A stretch of DNA of 64,000 nucleotides, taken from Lytechinus variegatus (lineage: Eukaryota > Echinodermata > Echinoidea > Temnopleuroida > Toxopneustidae). The notes under the pieces are model-generated. The model was not told the DNA's origin. It saw only the letters and a program-made list of their open reading frames with translations, and searched no databases. The stretch is taken from NCBI RefSeq assembly GCF_018143015.1, contig NC_054740.1, forward strand, positions 70,457,356 through 70,521,355, written 5' to 3'. Shown piece by piece: positions 11,331 through 22,713 of the stretch (position 1 is its first letter; every line of letters starts with the position of its first letter). The position numbers and the translations under genes are program-made.

Positions 11331-11463
11331 TGATTACGTTCTGATTCTTTCTTCTGCTACAGTAAGCTGTAACAGAAAAAGCAAAAGTAAACTGGATTTG
11401 TGGCCTGATAAAACTCCAGGTTTCGGGAAACCGAAACTAAAGTATTGGATGAAAGTGCAAAGT

Positions 11464-11501
<38 letters not shown>

Positions 11502-11557
11502 GGATAATCAGCCAAGGGTAAGAAAGAAGGAGAAAAGTCTCCTTTCTTCCTCCTTAT

Positions 11558-12025
11558 TCAGACTTTATATAGTCGTTTCGTTCTGAGAACGAAACGGACC
11601 AGTGCAGATTGGGTTTCTACTTTAGTACTCTTTAAGAGATCCATTATTTTTTGGGAGGTTGAAAGATTTGTTTCTGTAAGTAGCATGGCCCTCTCTATTA
11701 TATATTTGGGACATTCGATTAAGAAATGCTCAACTGTTTCAAATTTGTTAGGCCTACATGTATCACAAAGTCCCGTGGGGTGTATATTAAGTCTTTTTAA
11801 ATCGTAGTTCAATCCTATTACACCAAAACGGAGTCTGTGGATAATGGTTTCGTGGAATCTAATTAGGGAACAAAAGAAGGGAGAATTAACAGTGGGATGG
11901 TATAATTTGAGGAGGCTGTGGGATTCATTCCATCTTTTTTGCCATTCTAGATTGTATCTTTTGAAAATGAGATGTTTTATTTCTGTTAAAGATAATTTGT
12001 TGTTGATTTCAATTTTTTTCTGCAA
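11558..12025 (-). pseudogene. LINE ORF2 C-terminal fragment
   Basis: The 155-codon minus frame reads like the C-terminal end of a non-LTR retrotransposon ORF2: a helix-rich stretch with RFGVIGLNYDLKRL, followed by a zinc-knuckle-like block TGLCDTCRPNKFETVEHFLI continuing ECPKY. The spacing C-x2-C-x(n)-H-x4-C is typical of these tails. Upstream reverse-transcriptase motifs are missing, so it is a truncated copy. The adjacent long A-run at 11467 has the wrong polarity to be its tail. Confidence 0.6.
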
Positions 12026-12279
12026 TGCATTTTTTGCTTTTAACCAATATTACGACTAGTCTACTCTCCAAGAGTATTGGGTATTTATTTTTATGACTAA
12101 ATAAAGCGATGCCATTGGGAATTACACACACTCGAATTTTTGACGGAATAAAGCCATATTTTGGTATGTATCCGACTTTTCCTTCTTAAATTTCTTAGAT
12201 ATATGTTAGATAATTCTTGATAAACCTTTTCCAAATTTTTTTTTCAATTTTAGTGGAGGGGACATATGGAAGTCTTGCC

Positions 12280-13845
12280 AAAAAGGGAATTAAAAAAAAA
12301 TCAAGACCTCAACGTAAGTGCTTATCTCATTAAATATTAAACCACCATGTCACTTCAGTACCAATTAGTTTTTTCTGGTCATGTGTAGAATGGAACTACA
12401 AAATGGCTTATTACTTATTAGGCCATGCCATATGATGAATTACTGTAATAGAAACTGAGAGTGTTAAAAATCAATCACTTACCAATTTGATCAAGAGAGA
12501 ATAAGCCAAACACAACTAACCTTAATTAGTTCACCACACATGTCTTATATCATAACATTGTACAATGGCCGAGTGTCGAAATGCGCGGGTAAATAATGTA
12601 ACAAGTACATGTACATAATAACTTACATTTTAGTCTACTTTAACATTAACTTAAATCAATGATAAAAGATTATTCATAATCTTGGGCACTTACTCTTCCA
12701 CGAAGTGACATAATAGTGAAATATGTTCAGTTGATTATTCAAAACTTGACACCAAATAAAAGGCAGATACTGGCTTGCAGCTTGCAGTCGTCTGACTCCA
12801 TATAACGTTCAAAACACGCGCCACCGCTAACCAAACTTAATTTAAATAACAAAGAACTACGGTATCTCCAATCTTGAATATCAAATTTCTTTACATGGTA
12901 TAGCATTGAAAGCTTTACATATTAAGAAATATCATATATTTCTTAAAAACCAACTTTCGCTTAGCGAAACATCTTATTATTCATTAAATTTTTTAAACTA
13001 AGATGTAGTCAAATTTTGGACAGAACGGGGCAAAACATTGTGCACACTCTTCATAAAGAACAGGCAATTCAAGTTTTACAGGATAAATTTCCTATTGCTT
13101 TGAACATCATCATGATATTTATTTTCATTTTTCAAAAGCATGATTATTCCTCTTCACAATTATGGCATGTCAATTCTGATAAATAGGCAGCAATGTTAAA
13201 AATGAAATGATGCAAAATGGTTTATTCTCAATAGTAAAATCGAAGATAAACTCAGTTTGAATGAAGTTGATGTGTTAGGAGGGGCTAATATAAAATTAGA
13301 TAATTATACCAAAATTATTTTTTAGCTAACTTTGTCAATTCAGGGGTGCTGAATCAAGAAAACTTGGATACCATTTTTTCTACTCTTGTCTTCATCCGCA
13401 ATTTTGTATTTCAAAATGGCCGCCATAAAATATTGCATTTCAGCTCATATCTCCGATTGTAAGCATTGTGGAATGTTCATATTTGGGGGAAATGACTCGA
13501 TTGTGATGTCTGACATTTTGATACACTTTTAGTTGAAATGGCGGATTATTTTAATCAGCCACCATCTTGAAATTCTACATTGCCGACATTTTGTAATATA
13601 TTTTGATATACATATCTGGTTACTAGCTTCTAAAATGATTAAAACTGGTGAAGCATAACATAATTATATCCATAATGTATATTAAAAAATATACCCCACA
13701 GCCATTTTGAATTCCTAAATGGCCGCTAAAAGAAATATCGAGTGGACCTTATAACAAGCTTTAAAGCATGGTAAACTATTCGAATTTGGGCATAGGCATT
13801 TCTATGATTACGGAAATTATGATACATGTTCAGATAAATTTCTTA
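12280..13845. other. Gene-free interval
   Basis: AT-rich DNA with no ORF of note. At 13400-13760 there are degenerate copies of a block containing AAAATGGCCGCCA or its complement (CATTTTGAATTCCTAAATGGCC), which suggests an old dispersed or tandem repeat. Nothing else recognised. Confidence 0.35.
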
Positions 13846-13849
13846 ACAT

Positions 13850-15960
13850 GAAATCATTTGTCATCTTATTGGTTGTCTTTAAATGAAATCCTTTTTCATC
13901 TTTTTTTTTGTCTTTTCATCAAATCATTTTGCCACCCTATTGGTTGTCTTTAATGGAATCACTTGTCACCTTATTGGTTGTTACCTTTCATTTTGTCATT
14001 TTAATGGTTGTTGTCCTTTCATGAAATAATTTTGCCATCATATTGTTTGTTGTCTTTCATGAAATCACTTCGTCAGCCTGTTGGTAGTTGATTATTTCTT
14101 AAGTCATTTCATCATTAGTTTTTGGGTGTCTTTTAATGAAGTCAATTCGTCACCCTATTGGTTGTCTTTTACTGAAATAATCGGTCACTCTAACGGTTGC
14201 CATTTTCATGAAATCGGTTTGTCATGCTATTGTTTGTCTTTTAATCAAATCATTTCGTCCCTCTGTTGGTTGTCTTTTAATCAAATCATTTCGTCAGCCT
14301 ATTGGTTGTCTTTTAATTAACCATGTCTTCACACTATTGGTGGTCATTTCATAGAATCATTTCGTCACCCTATATTTTGTCTTTTCATCAAATCATTTTG
14401 CCACCCTATTGGTTGTCTTAAATGAAATTATTTGCCTCCCTATTGGTTGTTACCTTTCATTTTGTCATTTTAATGGTTGTTATCCTTTCATTAAATCATT
14501 TTGCCATTATATTGTTTGTTGTCTTTCACAATATCACTTCGTCACCCTATTGGTTGTCTTTCAATGAAATCAATTCGTCACCATGTTGGTTGTCTTTTAA
14601 AGAAATCATTTCGTCACCCTCCTGGTTGTTATTATTTTCATGAAATCGTTTCGTCACCCTATTTTTGTCTTTAAATCAAATCATTTCGTCACCCTATTGG
14701 TTGTCTTATTAATTAAATAATTTCGTCAGTCTATTGGTTGTTTCTTAATGAAACAACTTGTCACCCTATTAGTTGTCATTTTCATGAAATCATGCCGTCA
14801 CCCTATTGGTTATCATTAAATTGAATTATTTCGTCACCCTATTGGTTGTCTTTGAATGAAATTACATCGTCACCCTATTGGTAGTTGCCTGACATTTCGC
14901 CATTTTAATGGTTGTCTTTTCATGAAATCATTTTGCCATCATAATTGCTTTTTGTTTTTCATGAAACAATTTCGTCACCTTATTGTTAGTACATTATCTT
15001 TAAAATAATTTCGTCACCATTTTAATTGCCGTTTAGTTAAATCATTCCGTCTCTTTTAATGAAATTATATTGTCACCCTATTGGGTTTTGCCTGTCATTT
15101 TGTGATTTGTGATTGGTTGCCTTTTAATGAACCATTTCGTCACGTTATTGATTGTCTTTCGATAAAATCATTTGTCACCCTGTGGTTGTCTTTAATGAAA
15201 TAATGTGTCACACGATTTTTTTTCTTAATGAAATCATTTGTCATATTATTGGTTGCCTTTCATGAAATCACTTCCTCACCCTATTGGTAATTGATTATTT
15301 CTTAAATAATTTTATCATAAATTTGGGTGTCTTTTAATGAAGTCATTTCGTCACAATACTGGTTGTCATTTTCATGAAATCATTTCGTCACCCTATTAGT
15401 TGTCTTTTAATGAAATAATTTCGTCACCCTATTGTTGTCATTTTCATTTAATCGTTTGATCACCGTATTTTTTGTCTTTAAATCATATCATTTCGTCAGC
15501 CTATTGGTTGTCTTTTAATGACATCATTTCGTCACCCTATTGGTTGTCATTTTCATGAAATCGTTTCATTGCCCTATTTTTGTCTTTAGATCATATCATT
15601 TCTTCACCCTTTTAGTTGTCTTTTTAATGAAATAATTTCATCAGCCTATTGGTTGTCTCTTAATAAAATAACTTGTCACTCTATTAGATGTCATTTTCAT
15701 GAAATCATGTCGTCACCCTATTGGTTATTTTTAAATCAAATTATTTCGTCACCTTATTGGTAGTACATTATCTTTAAAATAATTTCGTCACCATTTTGGT
15801 TGTCATTTGAATAAATCATTCCGTCATCTTATTGGTTGTCTTTTAATGAAATTATATCGTCACCCTATTGGTTTTTGCCTGTCTTTTAATTTTAGTGATT
15901 GTCTTTTCATGAAATCAATTGTTTGTTGTCTTTCATGAACCATTTCGTCACCCTTTTTGA
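13850..15960 (+). repeat. Minisatellite, 36-bp unit, about 2.1 kb
   Basis: The unit is TTGTCTTTTAATGAAATCAT followed by TTCGTCACCCTATTGG, 36 bp. Exact-length neighbours occur for example at 14230-14310. Many units carry indels (a longer variant has TTGTCATTTTCATGAAATC). By length the array would hold roughly 55 units. Because 36 is a multiple of three, short frames with repeating WLSFNE-like peptides arise, but all are broken by stops. Confidence 0.9.
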
Positions 15961-16600
15961 AATTGGAGATATACCTTATGAAAAAGGGAAAGCCTCGACA
16001 GTGTAAAAAGAAAGCAATGCTGGGAAAATGACTGTTAAAGCTGATTAAACTGATATCAGTTCGGCATGGAAAAGGTAGAAGGTAGTCAATCTAAATTTTG
16101 ATTAAGTCGTCATGTGCATGAAAAATAAAAAAAAATTAGAACGTTATGTACTTATCTACAAGAATTCTAAGGTTCCCTTCGCATTTCTGTTGTATGCACT
16201 TCATGTATAGCGTATTAATTGGGAATGCTTATAGATTATCATTCATATTTCAGTTTCCAGTTTCAGTTTCTTTTTTTAATTTCCAACAAACATATACAAT
16301 TCATACGTATTTTAATAAGTTTAACAATGCATGCATTATAAATTTTCAGTTATGAATTATAAATCTGAAACCAAAAATACTACTCATTGCAATCCCAACA
16401 ACTGTTTTGATAAATATGAAATGTTTTGCTGAAAAGTTGTAAAGGCTATTCAACATAGTATCAGAGTTTTGTAATATTACTGATTTGTGGAAATAAAATT
16501 TAAAGGAAATAAAAAAGAAAAGGAGTACGTCCAAAGATAAATGCGCTTAACGACAATTTCAATGAAAGTAGGTACAATCACTGAAATAAGAACACTGCTC

Positions 16601-18320
16601 CAGGTGCGTCCAAAAAAACTATACACTTTTGAAATGGCTGCCAAATAAAAAGTATATCACTTTAGGGAGAAAGACTTCTATATATAAGGAAGGCCAATAA
16701 CACCATCTTTCAAATGACACCAAAATGTTGGAAAACTATTCATGCTTGAGTGAGCAATACCCACTTAAACAAAGGGTATGAAAATTAGGGTGGGCAGGAA
16801 TTAGCCTTTCGGTTTCTTTGAGTTTTTGAGAGGCGAGTCCCTTGGAACTTGCAAACTTGAGGGTGTTGTGATGAATTAATGGTCATTCATTATCAATTCA
16901 AATTATTAAAGCAAATTTCATGAATTATCAAATCGAAATTCCATGCATGAGCGAGTGTGAATAGCAATCTTTAGTGCAGCATTTTACCTTAATTTACAAT
17001 GTGGGTCTCAGCAGTGTGTTCATTGGATTCAGGAGAATAGGGATAAGAAATGACTTCAGTGGGTGAAGTAAGCTGATGGGAAAAGGGTCAACAGAACGCT
17101 TAGCCTCCCTGCTACAGGTCCATCCCTCCCCTTCTGTTGAGATTGAGACTGATTGCTACTGTCAATTTGATAATAAATTCTGAAAATTAGGTCATCAACT
17201 TTTACCTATCAATCATTCAATCAATAATCAATCTGTCAGTAAATCAACACAATAAATTGTCAATCAAACATTCAGCTATTTCAATAAATCATTTCATAAA
17301 TCATCATAATTAGTCAAGTTCTTAATAATCATTCAATGGAAAAGAAAGAGCCATCAACCATAAGTCACTTGGCATTTAAGTCTTAAATACCATCCAGGAG
17401 AAAGAAAGGGGTGGAGGGCGGGGTGACTTAATGACATGTAATTTGCAAGAAAACACAAAGAAGAATGTCCTTTTAACCCAGTCTTACCGATCTCACCCCT
17501 TTGCATGTAACAGGTACCATCACATTACTCTGACTCTTACAAGCACACTTGCTAAGATCCACATAATAAACTAAAGATGCTACACTGAAATTGCAATTCC
17601 TGTTTACTCATGCATTACATTTCAATTTAGTAAAAAAAAATCATGAAATTTGCTTAAGAAACCAAAATTGATCTCAATTCATCAGAAATTTAGCAAAACA
17701 CCCTTAACTATGCAAGTTCCAAAGGAACCCGCAAAGGACTCATCGCTAAAATAAACTGGAAGTCTAATTCCTGCTCACCCTAGCAAGGCTAGTCTCTCAG
17801 AAAGGGTAAAGGGGGAGAGGGGGGGGGAGAGGGGGAGGTTAAGTGTTCTGTTGACCCATATACCGTCAACCTACTTCCCCCACCTAAGTCCTATCCCTAT
17901 TCTGACTTCCATGAACACATTGCTGAGATCCACTTGAAAAAGTGTAAAATTGTATTTCATGTTCACTCGTGCATTAAATTTCACTTTAATAAATCTTGAA
18001 ATTTGCCCCAAAATCTAAATTGACAATGCTTGATCATTGATTTATAGAAACACCCTCAACTTTGCAAGTTCCAAGGGACTCGCATCTCAAAAACTGAAAG
18101 AAATTGGGAGGCTAATTCCTGCCCACCCTAATTTTCATACCCTTTGTTTCAGTTGGCAGTGCTTGCTCAAGCATGAATAGTTTTCCAACTTTTTGGTGTC
18201 ATTTGAAAGTTGACTTTATTGGCTTCCATATATGTAATTGTTTTCCCCAAAAGTGATATATTTTTTTTTATTTGGCAGCCATTTCAAAAGTGTATATTTT
18301 TTTTTGGGGGGGACGCACTG
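16601..18320. mobile_element. Long-inverted-repeat DNA transposon, nonautonomous
   Basis: The left end CAGGTGCGTCCAAAAAAACT and the right end (reverse complement) CAGTGCGTCCCCCCAAAAAA are inverted. The arms remain recognisable for about 500 bp: CACTTTTGAAATGGCTGCCA, AGGGTATGAAAATTAGGGTG, CTTGCAAACTTGAGGGTG and GGTCAACAGAACGCTTA each have inverted partners at 17.84-18.29 kb. A further degenerate copy of the right arm lies at about 17470-17790. The CAGTGCG terminus followed by TA at the right would fit a Tc1/mariner-like element, but the left flank lacks TA. No transposase. Confidence 0.65.
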
Positions 18321-18714
18321 TATATACATATATATGAATGCTTCAACCCCCTGCTTAATAATTTTTTTGTGTGTAGTTGTTTAATATATATATATATATA
18401 TATATTTGTCTGTAAATATTTGAATAGCCCCACATTGCTAGATTTTGGGTTGTACACTCTTCCTAGGATTATAAATCAAATGTTTCTTATTAAAAATGTA
18501 ATTTCATTTTTTTCTTACTTATTTTATTGTTAAAATTTTTTATGTATTTTTTTTTTGGTTTTTCGACCTTATGCTTTTCATTATTCATTCGACTGATATT
18601 GTCGGTAACACTATTTCATTCATACATAACATGAAATCTATTATAATCTATAAAAAATGTACCGTCATGGACTCACAGTGGCTACATACAGAATTTGCAA
18701 TGAATTTGTACATG

Positions 18715-19050
18715 CATTAGCGGCGGAAGCCAATAAATTTAGGGGGTGTCCACCTGAAATTTTGGGATGGACACATGTAAAAAATGTGACAGGCGCCCCA
18801 AAAATTTTTGACAAGCAAAAAAAAAAAAATAAAAAAATAAAAAAAAAAAAAAAAAAAGGTCATCAACCTAAATTTTAGGGGGGGACAACACACGTTTCAG
18901 GGGGGCCACGTGAATTTAGGGGGGGACGCAGGAAAAAAAAATGACAAGCAAAAAAAAAAAAAAAAGGTTATCAAAAAAATTTAGGGGGGGGACCGTCCCC
19001 CCCACCGAAAATTTAGGGGGGGACACGTCCCCCCGCTTCCGCCGCCTATG
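18715..19050 (+). mobile_element. G-rich, A-run element, copy 2 (hAT-like ends)
   Basis: The left end is CATTAGCGGCGGAAGC. The right end, reverse complemented, is CATAGGCGGCGGAAGC. The flanks TGTACATG and TTACATG differ by one base of length and may be a decayed 8-bp target duplication. The internal sequence is nearly identical to 8218-8562, with shorter, interrupted A-runs. The approximately 60-codon frame that crosses its 5' half is not a gene. Confidence 0.65.
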
Positions 19051-19223
19051 TTACATGTATAAGTATGAGCAACTTTGTCTGACATAATATTACGTAACTT
19101 CGAAACCTCGTATTCCCTCGTCGCAAATAAGAAAAGTCATGAAATACGCGTGGCGCAATCAGTTCAAACGTGTCAGAGATTTATAGTAAAAATATGTCGG
19201 AGCTGTTTGCCCCTGCCCGGCTG

Positions 19224-20599
19224 GCGCGTTTCCGTTTTACACCCTGGCGAAGGCATTTTCCGGAAAAGTAGCCAAAAAGCGACTAGTGAAGAGTCTACGT
19301 CTACGTTGTAATATCAGCTGGGCGCGCGATCCAAAGTCCGCACCGAAGTTATCCGCAGAACATACCGTACTTGCAGATGCAGCTGAGCTTATATACTTTC
19401 CAGGTTCAATACGAATGTTTGCCTTGATCATTTGCCTTGCCGATTTGCTGATGTCTGTCTTTCTCTCTATCTGTCTATATATCTATCTTTCAAATTCTAT
19501 CTCTATCTATCATATGTAACTGCAGTATCTATCTATCTAATAATCTTCTCTGTCTCTCTCATTCTTTATCTAACATCTATCTATCTCAAATTCTCTATCT
19601 CTCTCTATCTATCCATCCATCTGTCTGTCTTTCTCAATTTCTCTCTCTCTACCTACCTATGTAACTACAGTATGTATCTGTTAATATGTCGCTCTTCTCT
19701 CTCATTCTTGATCTATCTGACATCTATCTATCTCTCAAATTCTATCTCTATCTATCTATGTACTGCAGTATCTATCTATCTAATAATCTTCTCTGTCTCT
19801 CTCATTCTTTATCTAACATCTATCTATCTCAAATTCTCTATCTCTCTATCCATCTATCTATCCATCTGTCTGTCTTTCTCTATTTCTCTCTATCTATTTA
19901 TCTATTTTTTAACTAGAGTATCTATCTATCTGTTAATAATCTTCTCTGTCTCTCTCATTCTTTAATTATCTATTTAATATCTCTCTCTCTCTATCTATCT
20001 ATCTATCCATCTGTCTGTCTTTCTCTTATTCTCTCTATCTATTTATCTATCTATTTTTTTCACTTATCTATCTGTTAATTTGTTAATATTCTTTGTCTCT
20101 CTCCCTCTTTATCTATCTAACATCTATCTATCTCTCCTCTATCTATCCATCTGTCTGTCTTTCTCTATTTCTCTCTATCTATCTATATATCTATCTATCT
20201 ATCTGTTAATTTGTCTATCTTCTCTGTCTCTCTCATTCTTTATCTATCTAACATCTATCTGTCTCTCAATTTCTCTATCTTTCTCCTTCTCTAGCATCTG
20301 TCTGTCTTTTTTCTCTCTATCTTCCGTCCATATTTCTATCTACAACATCTCTCTCTCTTTCTATCTATCTATCTATCTATCCTCTCTCTCTCTCTCTCTC
20401 TCCCTCTATATATCGACCTCTCTGTCTCTCCCCCTCTCTCTTTATCTATCCATCCATCTCTCCCTCTTTCTCTCTCCCCCTCCATCCACCTCTCTCTCTA
20501 TTTCTATCAACCAGCGACGTGTGTAGACTCTTCACTAGTCGCTTTTTGGCTACTTTTCCGGAAAATGCCTTCGCCAGGGTGTAAAACGGAAAGGCGCGC
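19224..20599. repeat. TATC microsatellite between ~75-bp inverted arms
   Basis: The left arm (19224-19298; landmarks CGTTTTACACCCTGGCGAAG, AAAAAGCGACTAGTGAAGAG) and the right arm (20523-20599, its reverse complement) are almost identical. Between them, about 19450-20510 is a TATC/TCTC/TGTC microsatellite with a higher-order pattern: blocks containing ACATCTATCTATCTC, CCATCTGTCTGTCTTTCTC and GTTAATAATCTTCTCTGTC recur every 100-200 bp. The open frames here are compositional only. Confidence 0.8.
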
Positions 20600-21460
20600 C
20601 CGGCTGGGGAGGAGAGGGGGCTGCTTGCATGTATACGGCAGAAATATGAAACGACGAAAAAGGGCTGACCTTAACCGAGATCTGAAATGCAGATGTGTTA
20701 TAAAATAATTTTGGTATAAAATTTTCACAATTTTATTTGCATCAATTTTTTTGGGAAATATACATTTTTACAATTATAAATAAAACATGATGAACCGGCG
20801 GCCAAACTATTTAAGATTGGGGCTGAATACAGAGTATCGGCTATAGGTATCCGAGAAAAGTACAAAAAATATAAACTTTTGTCACAACCCTAACAGGGCC
20901 CCGGGACGATCCCATAGAAAATTTTGATGTTATCATGATATCATTCTCTTCATAAGTAAGTAAGTATAGCTAAGGGGATCACCTGAAAATAGGAATCCAA
21001 TATTCTAATTTAGAAATCGTTCCCCAGGGCGCATGTCAGCCATTTTTGCCTTTATAAATTGGAAAATACAACGAACTATGTAGAGGGATATAGAAGGCTT
21101 TAAATAAAAGAAGGGGAATAAGTTATATTAGGCTGTTAAGGCTGAAAAGTAATGGTACAGTATTTCTGCATTTGTATGTTGCGTTGCATGGGGTTGCATG
21201 ACATGACCCAGAAAGAAATACCAGTACGCCATCCCAGCACGTACCCCCGCCCCCCCCCCCCCCAGACAAGACAACAACAACGTAGTCGCGACGTCGACTG
21301 TTTGCCGGCGAAAATAAGGCCAAGCCTTAAGCCCCCTTAAGCCAAGGTTAAGCTGAAAAGAAAAGCAGTGTATTCTGGTACGTATGTACTTCATAGTCCC
21401 CATTTGTTGATTATGAAACTATGAACAATTCTCATTATTCAGCCTCTTAGTACGGTACTC
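20600..21460. other. Gene-free interval
   Basis: No exon recognised. A 15-base C-run at about 21249 and overlapping short frames of at most 91 codons give no domain. Confidence 0.3.
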
Positions 21461-21464
21461 TAGT

Positions 21465-21660
21465 CTTACCTGGTTGGTTGGTGGGGTTGGTGGATTACGG
21501 CCGGTCACAACACCTCAGCCCCGAGAGCAGGCGGCCCGACAGCTGACAGCCCGGCCGGTCGAGACGAGGAGCTCCGCTGCCGCTGGTGGGCATTACAATA
21601 CATGAAAGCTGGGTAGGGAACTGGGGAAGGAGGGGGGGGGGGGGGGAGAATGATTTGACC
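21465..21660 (+). promoter_or_regulatory. CpG-rich patch, candidate ASB8 promoter / 5' noncoding exon
   Basis: This is the only markedly GC- and CpG-rich non-repeat patch upstream of ASB8 (GGCCGGTCACAAC, GGCGGCCCGACAGC, GCCCGGCCGGTCGAGACG). The first coding exon of ASB8 begins after a splice acceptor (TTCTCTCTTCTAG, ending 22687), so at least one upstream noncoding exon must exist, and this patch about 1.1 kb upstream is the best candidate. No TATA box was identified. Confidence 0.3.
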
Positions 21661-22713
21661 TAACTGACGGGTAGTAAAGTTAAAGTTTGAAGAAAAAAAA
21701 GAAAATCAGGGGCTGTATTCTGACTGAGGTCATTTTGTCTATGTTATTTATTTTATCTCTTGTTGAAATGAAATTGGACATGTTGCCAATTGGATTTTGA
21801 ATTCTAATTTCTAATCTGATAAAGTGATATTATGAGGTGACATCTCTGACTGATATGATAAGTCAAATTTTATCTTGTGTATCCAGACTATTATACTAAC
21901 AAGTAACTTCGATGATGCGCGTCAGAGCAGTGCCTGTGTAGACTTACCAATCGCGTATTTCACTAACTACTCGGATGATGGTCTTTCGTCCATGTTACTG
22001 AGTATTGTCATTTTCTAAAGAAGAAATCTCTGTAAAGACGCGCAGCGTATTTGAAGTCAAATAAATTGACGCAATCTCACTCCTTTACCACACCTCCTTG
22101 CGGAATGGATTTTCATTGGTTAAGTGAGATGAGAGCTTGATAAAAGCATGTTTCTGATTGGATATTGATTAAAAATAGGTGTGTCTTACAGAGATAAAAT
22201 GGAGATAAAATTGTTCTCGGTATACCAATTAAAGTTGCATAATAAATTGATAAATTTTTATAATCTTGTCTAAAAAAATTGGTCTGACTTGTACAAACTG
22301 AGGTATTGTATTGAGGTTGACTTGATAAGCAAGTTTACATGTACATGTATCTGTAGGCATATATTCAGCATGGCATGGTTGTTCATATTAAATATTCTAT
22401 GACAAAATTCATAATGAACCATAAAAATGACAATTTGTAGAATCTGTGTTATGATAGATATGATGGCTTATCGACTTGGATTTGATGTTCCAAAATTACA
22501 AGAAATATAATTTTCAACATTTAATATGATGGATTTTCGTAAAAAACTAGACTCGAACAGTTTCATGAATTTCTTTAAAAGCTGCTTGATTTTATGACAG
22601 CCCTATGAAATCTGAGTAGCCCCTAATAGTAGCCATTTTACGGTAATCAAATTAAGCCATTTCTTTCCTTTTTGTTCTCTCTTCTAGACGTTATCAGCTG
22701 GTATTTGGTTGTT

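Larger units (their letters stand above)
10695..12275. mobile_element. Composite element bounded by 26-bp inverted repeats
   Basis: AGACTTCCATATGTCCCCTC at 10695, continuing to 10720, is exactly the reverse complement of 12250-12275. The 1.58 kb between them holds a pyrimidine tract (10735-11330), a poly(A) run (11467-11498) and a minus-strand LINE fragment (11558-12025). The arms are short and identical, which fits terminal inverted repeats of a DNA transposon that acquired other sequence. A clear target-site duplication was not seen. Confidence 0.55.

Noticed and set aside
10791..11333. 180-codon Phe/Ser-rich frame
   Set aside because: Produced by the T/C tract; no signal peptide or transmembrane pattern beyond homopolymer-like Phe runs.
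11467..11498. Poly(A) tail of the adjacent LINE fragment
   Set aside because: The LINE fragment is on the minus strand, so its tail would be T-rich on the + strand; the run has the wrong polarity.
14081..14643. Open frames with repeating WLSFNE-like peptides
   Set aside because: They arise from the 36-bp minisatellite and are soon broken by stops and indels.
13850..15960. CRISPR-like regularly spaced repeats
   Set aside because: Units are contiguous 36-bp tandem copies with no unique spacers, and the DNA is eukaryotic.
19432..20526. Frames of 148 and 177 codons rich in Ser/Leu/Tyr/Ile
   Set aside because: Translation of the TATC/TCTC microsatellite; the same peptide periodicity occurs in all frames.
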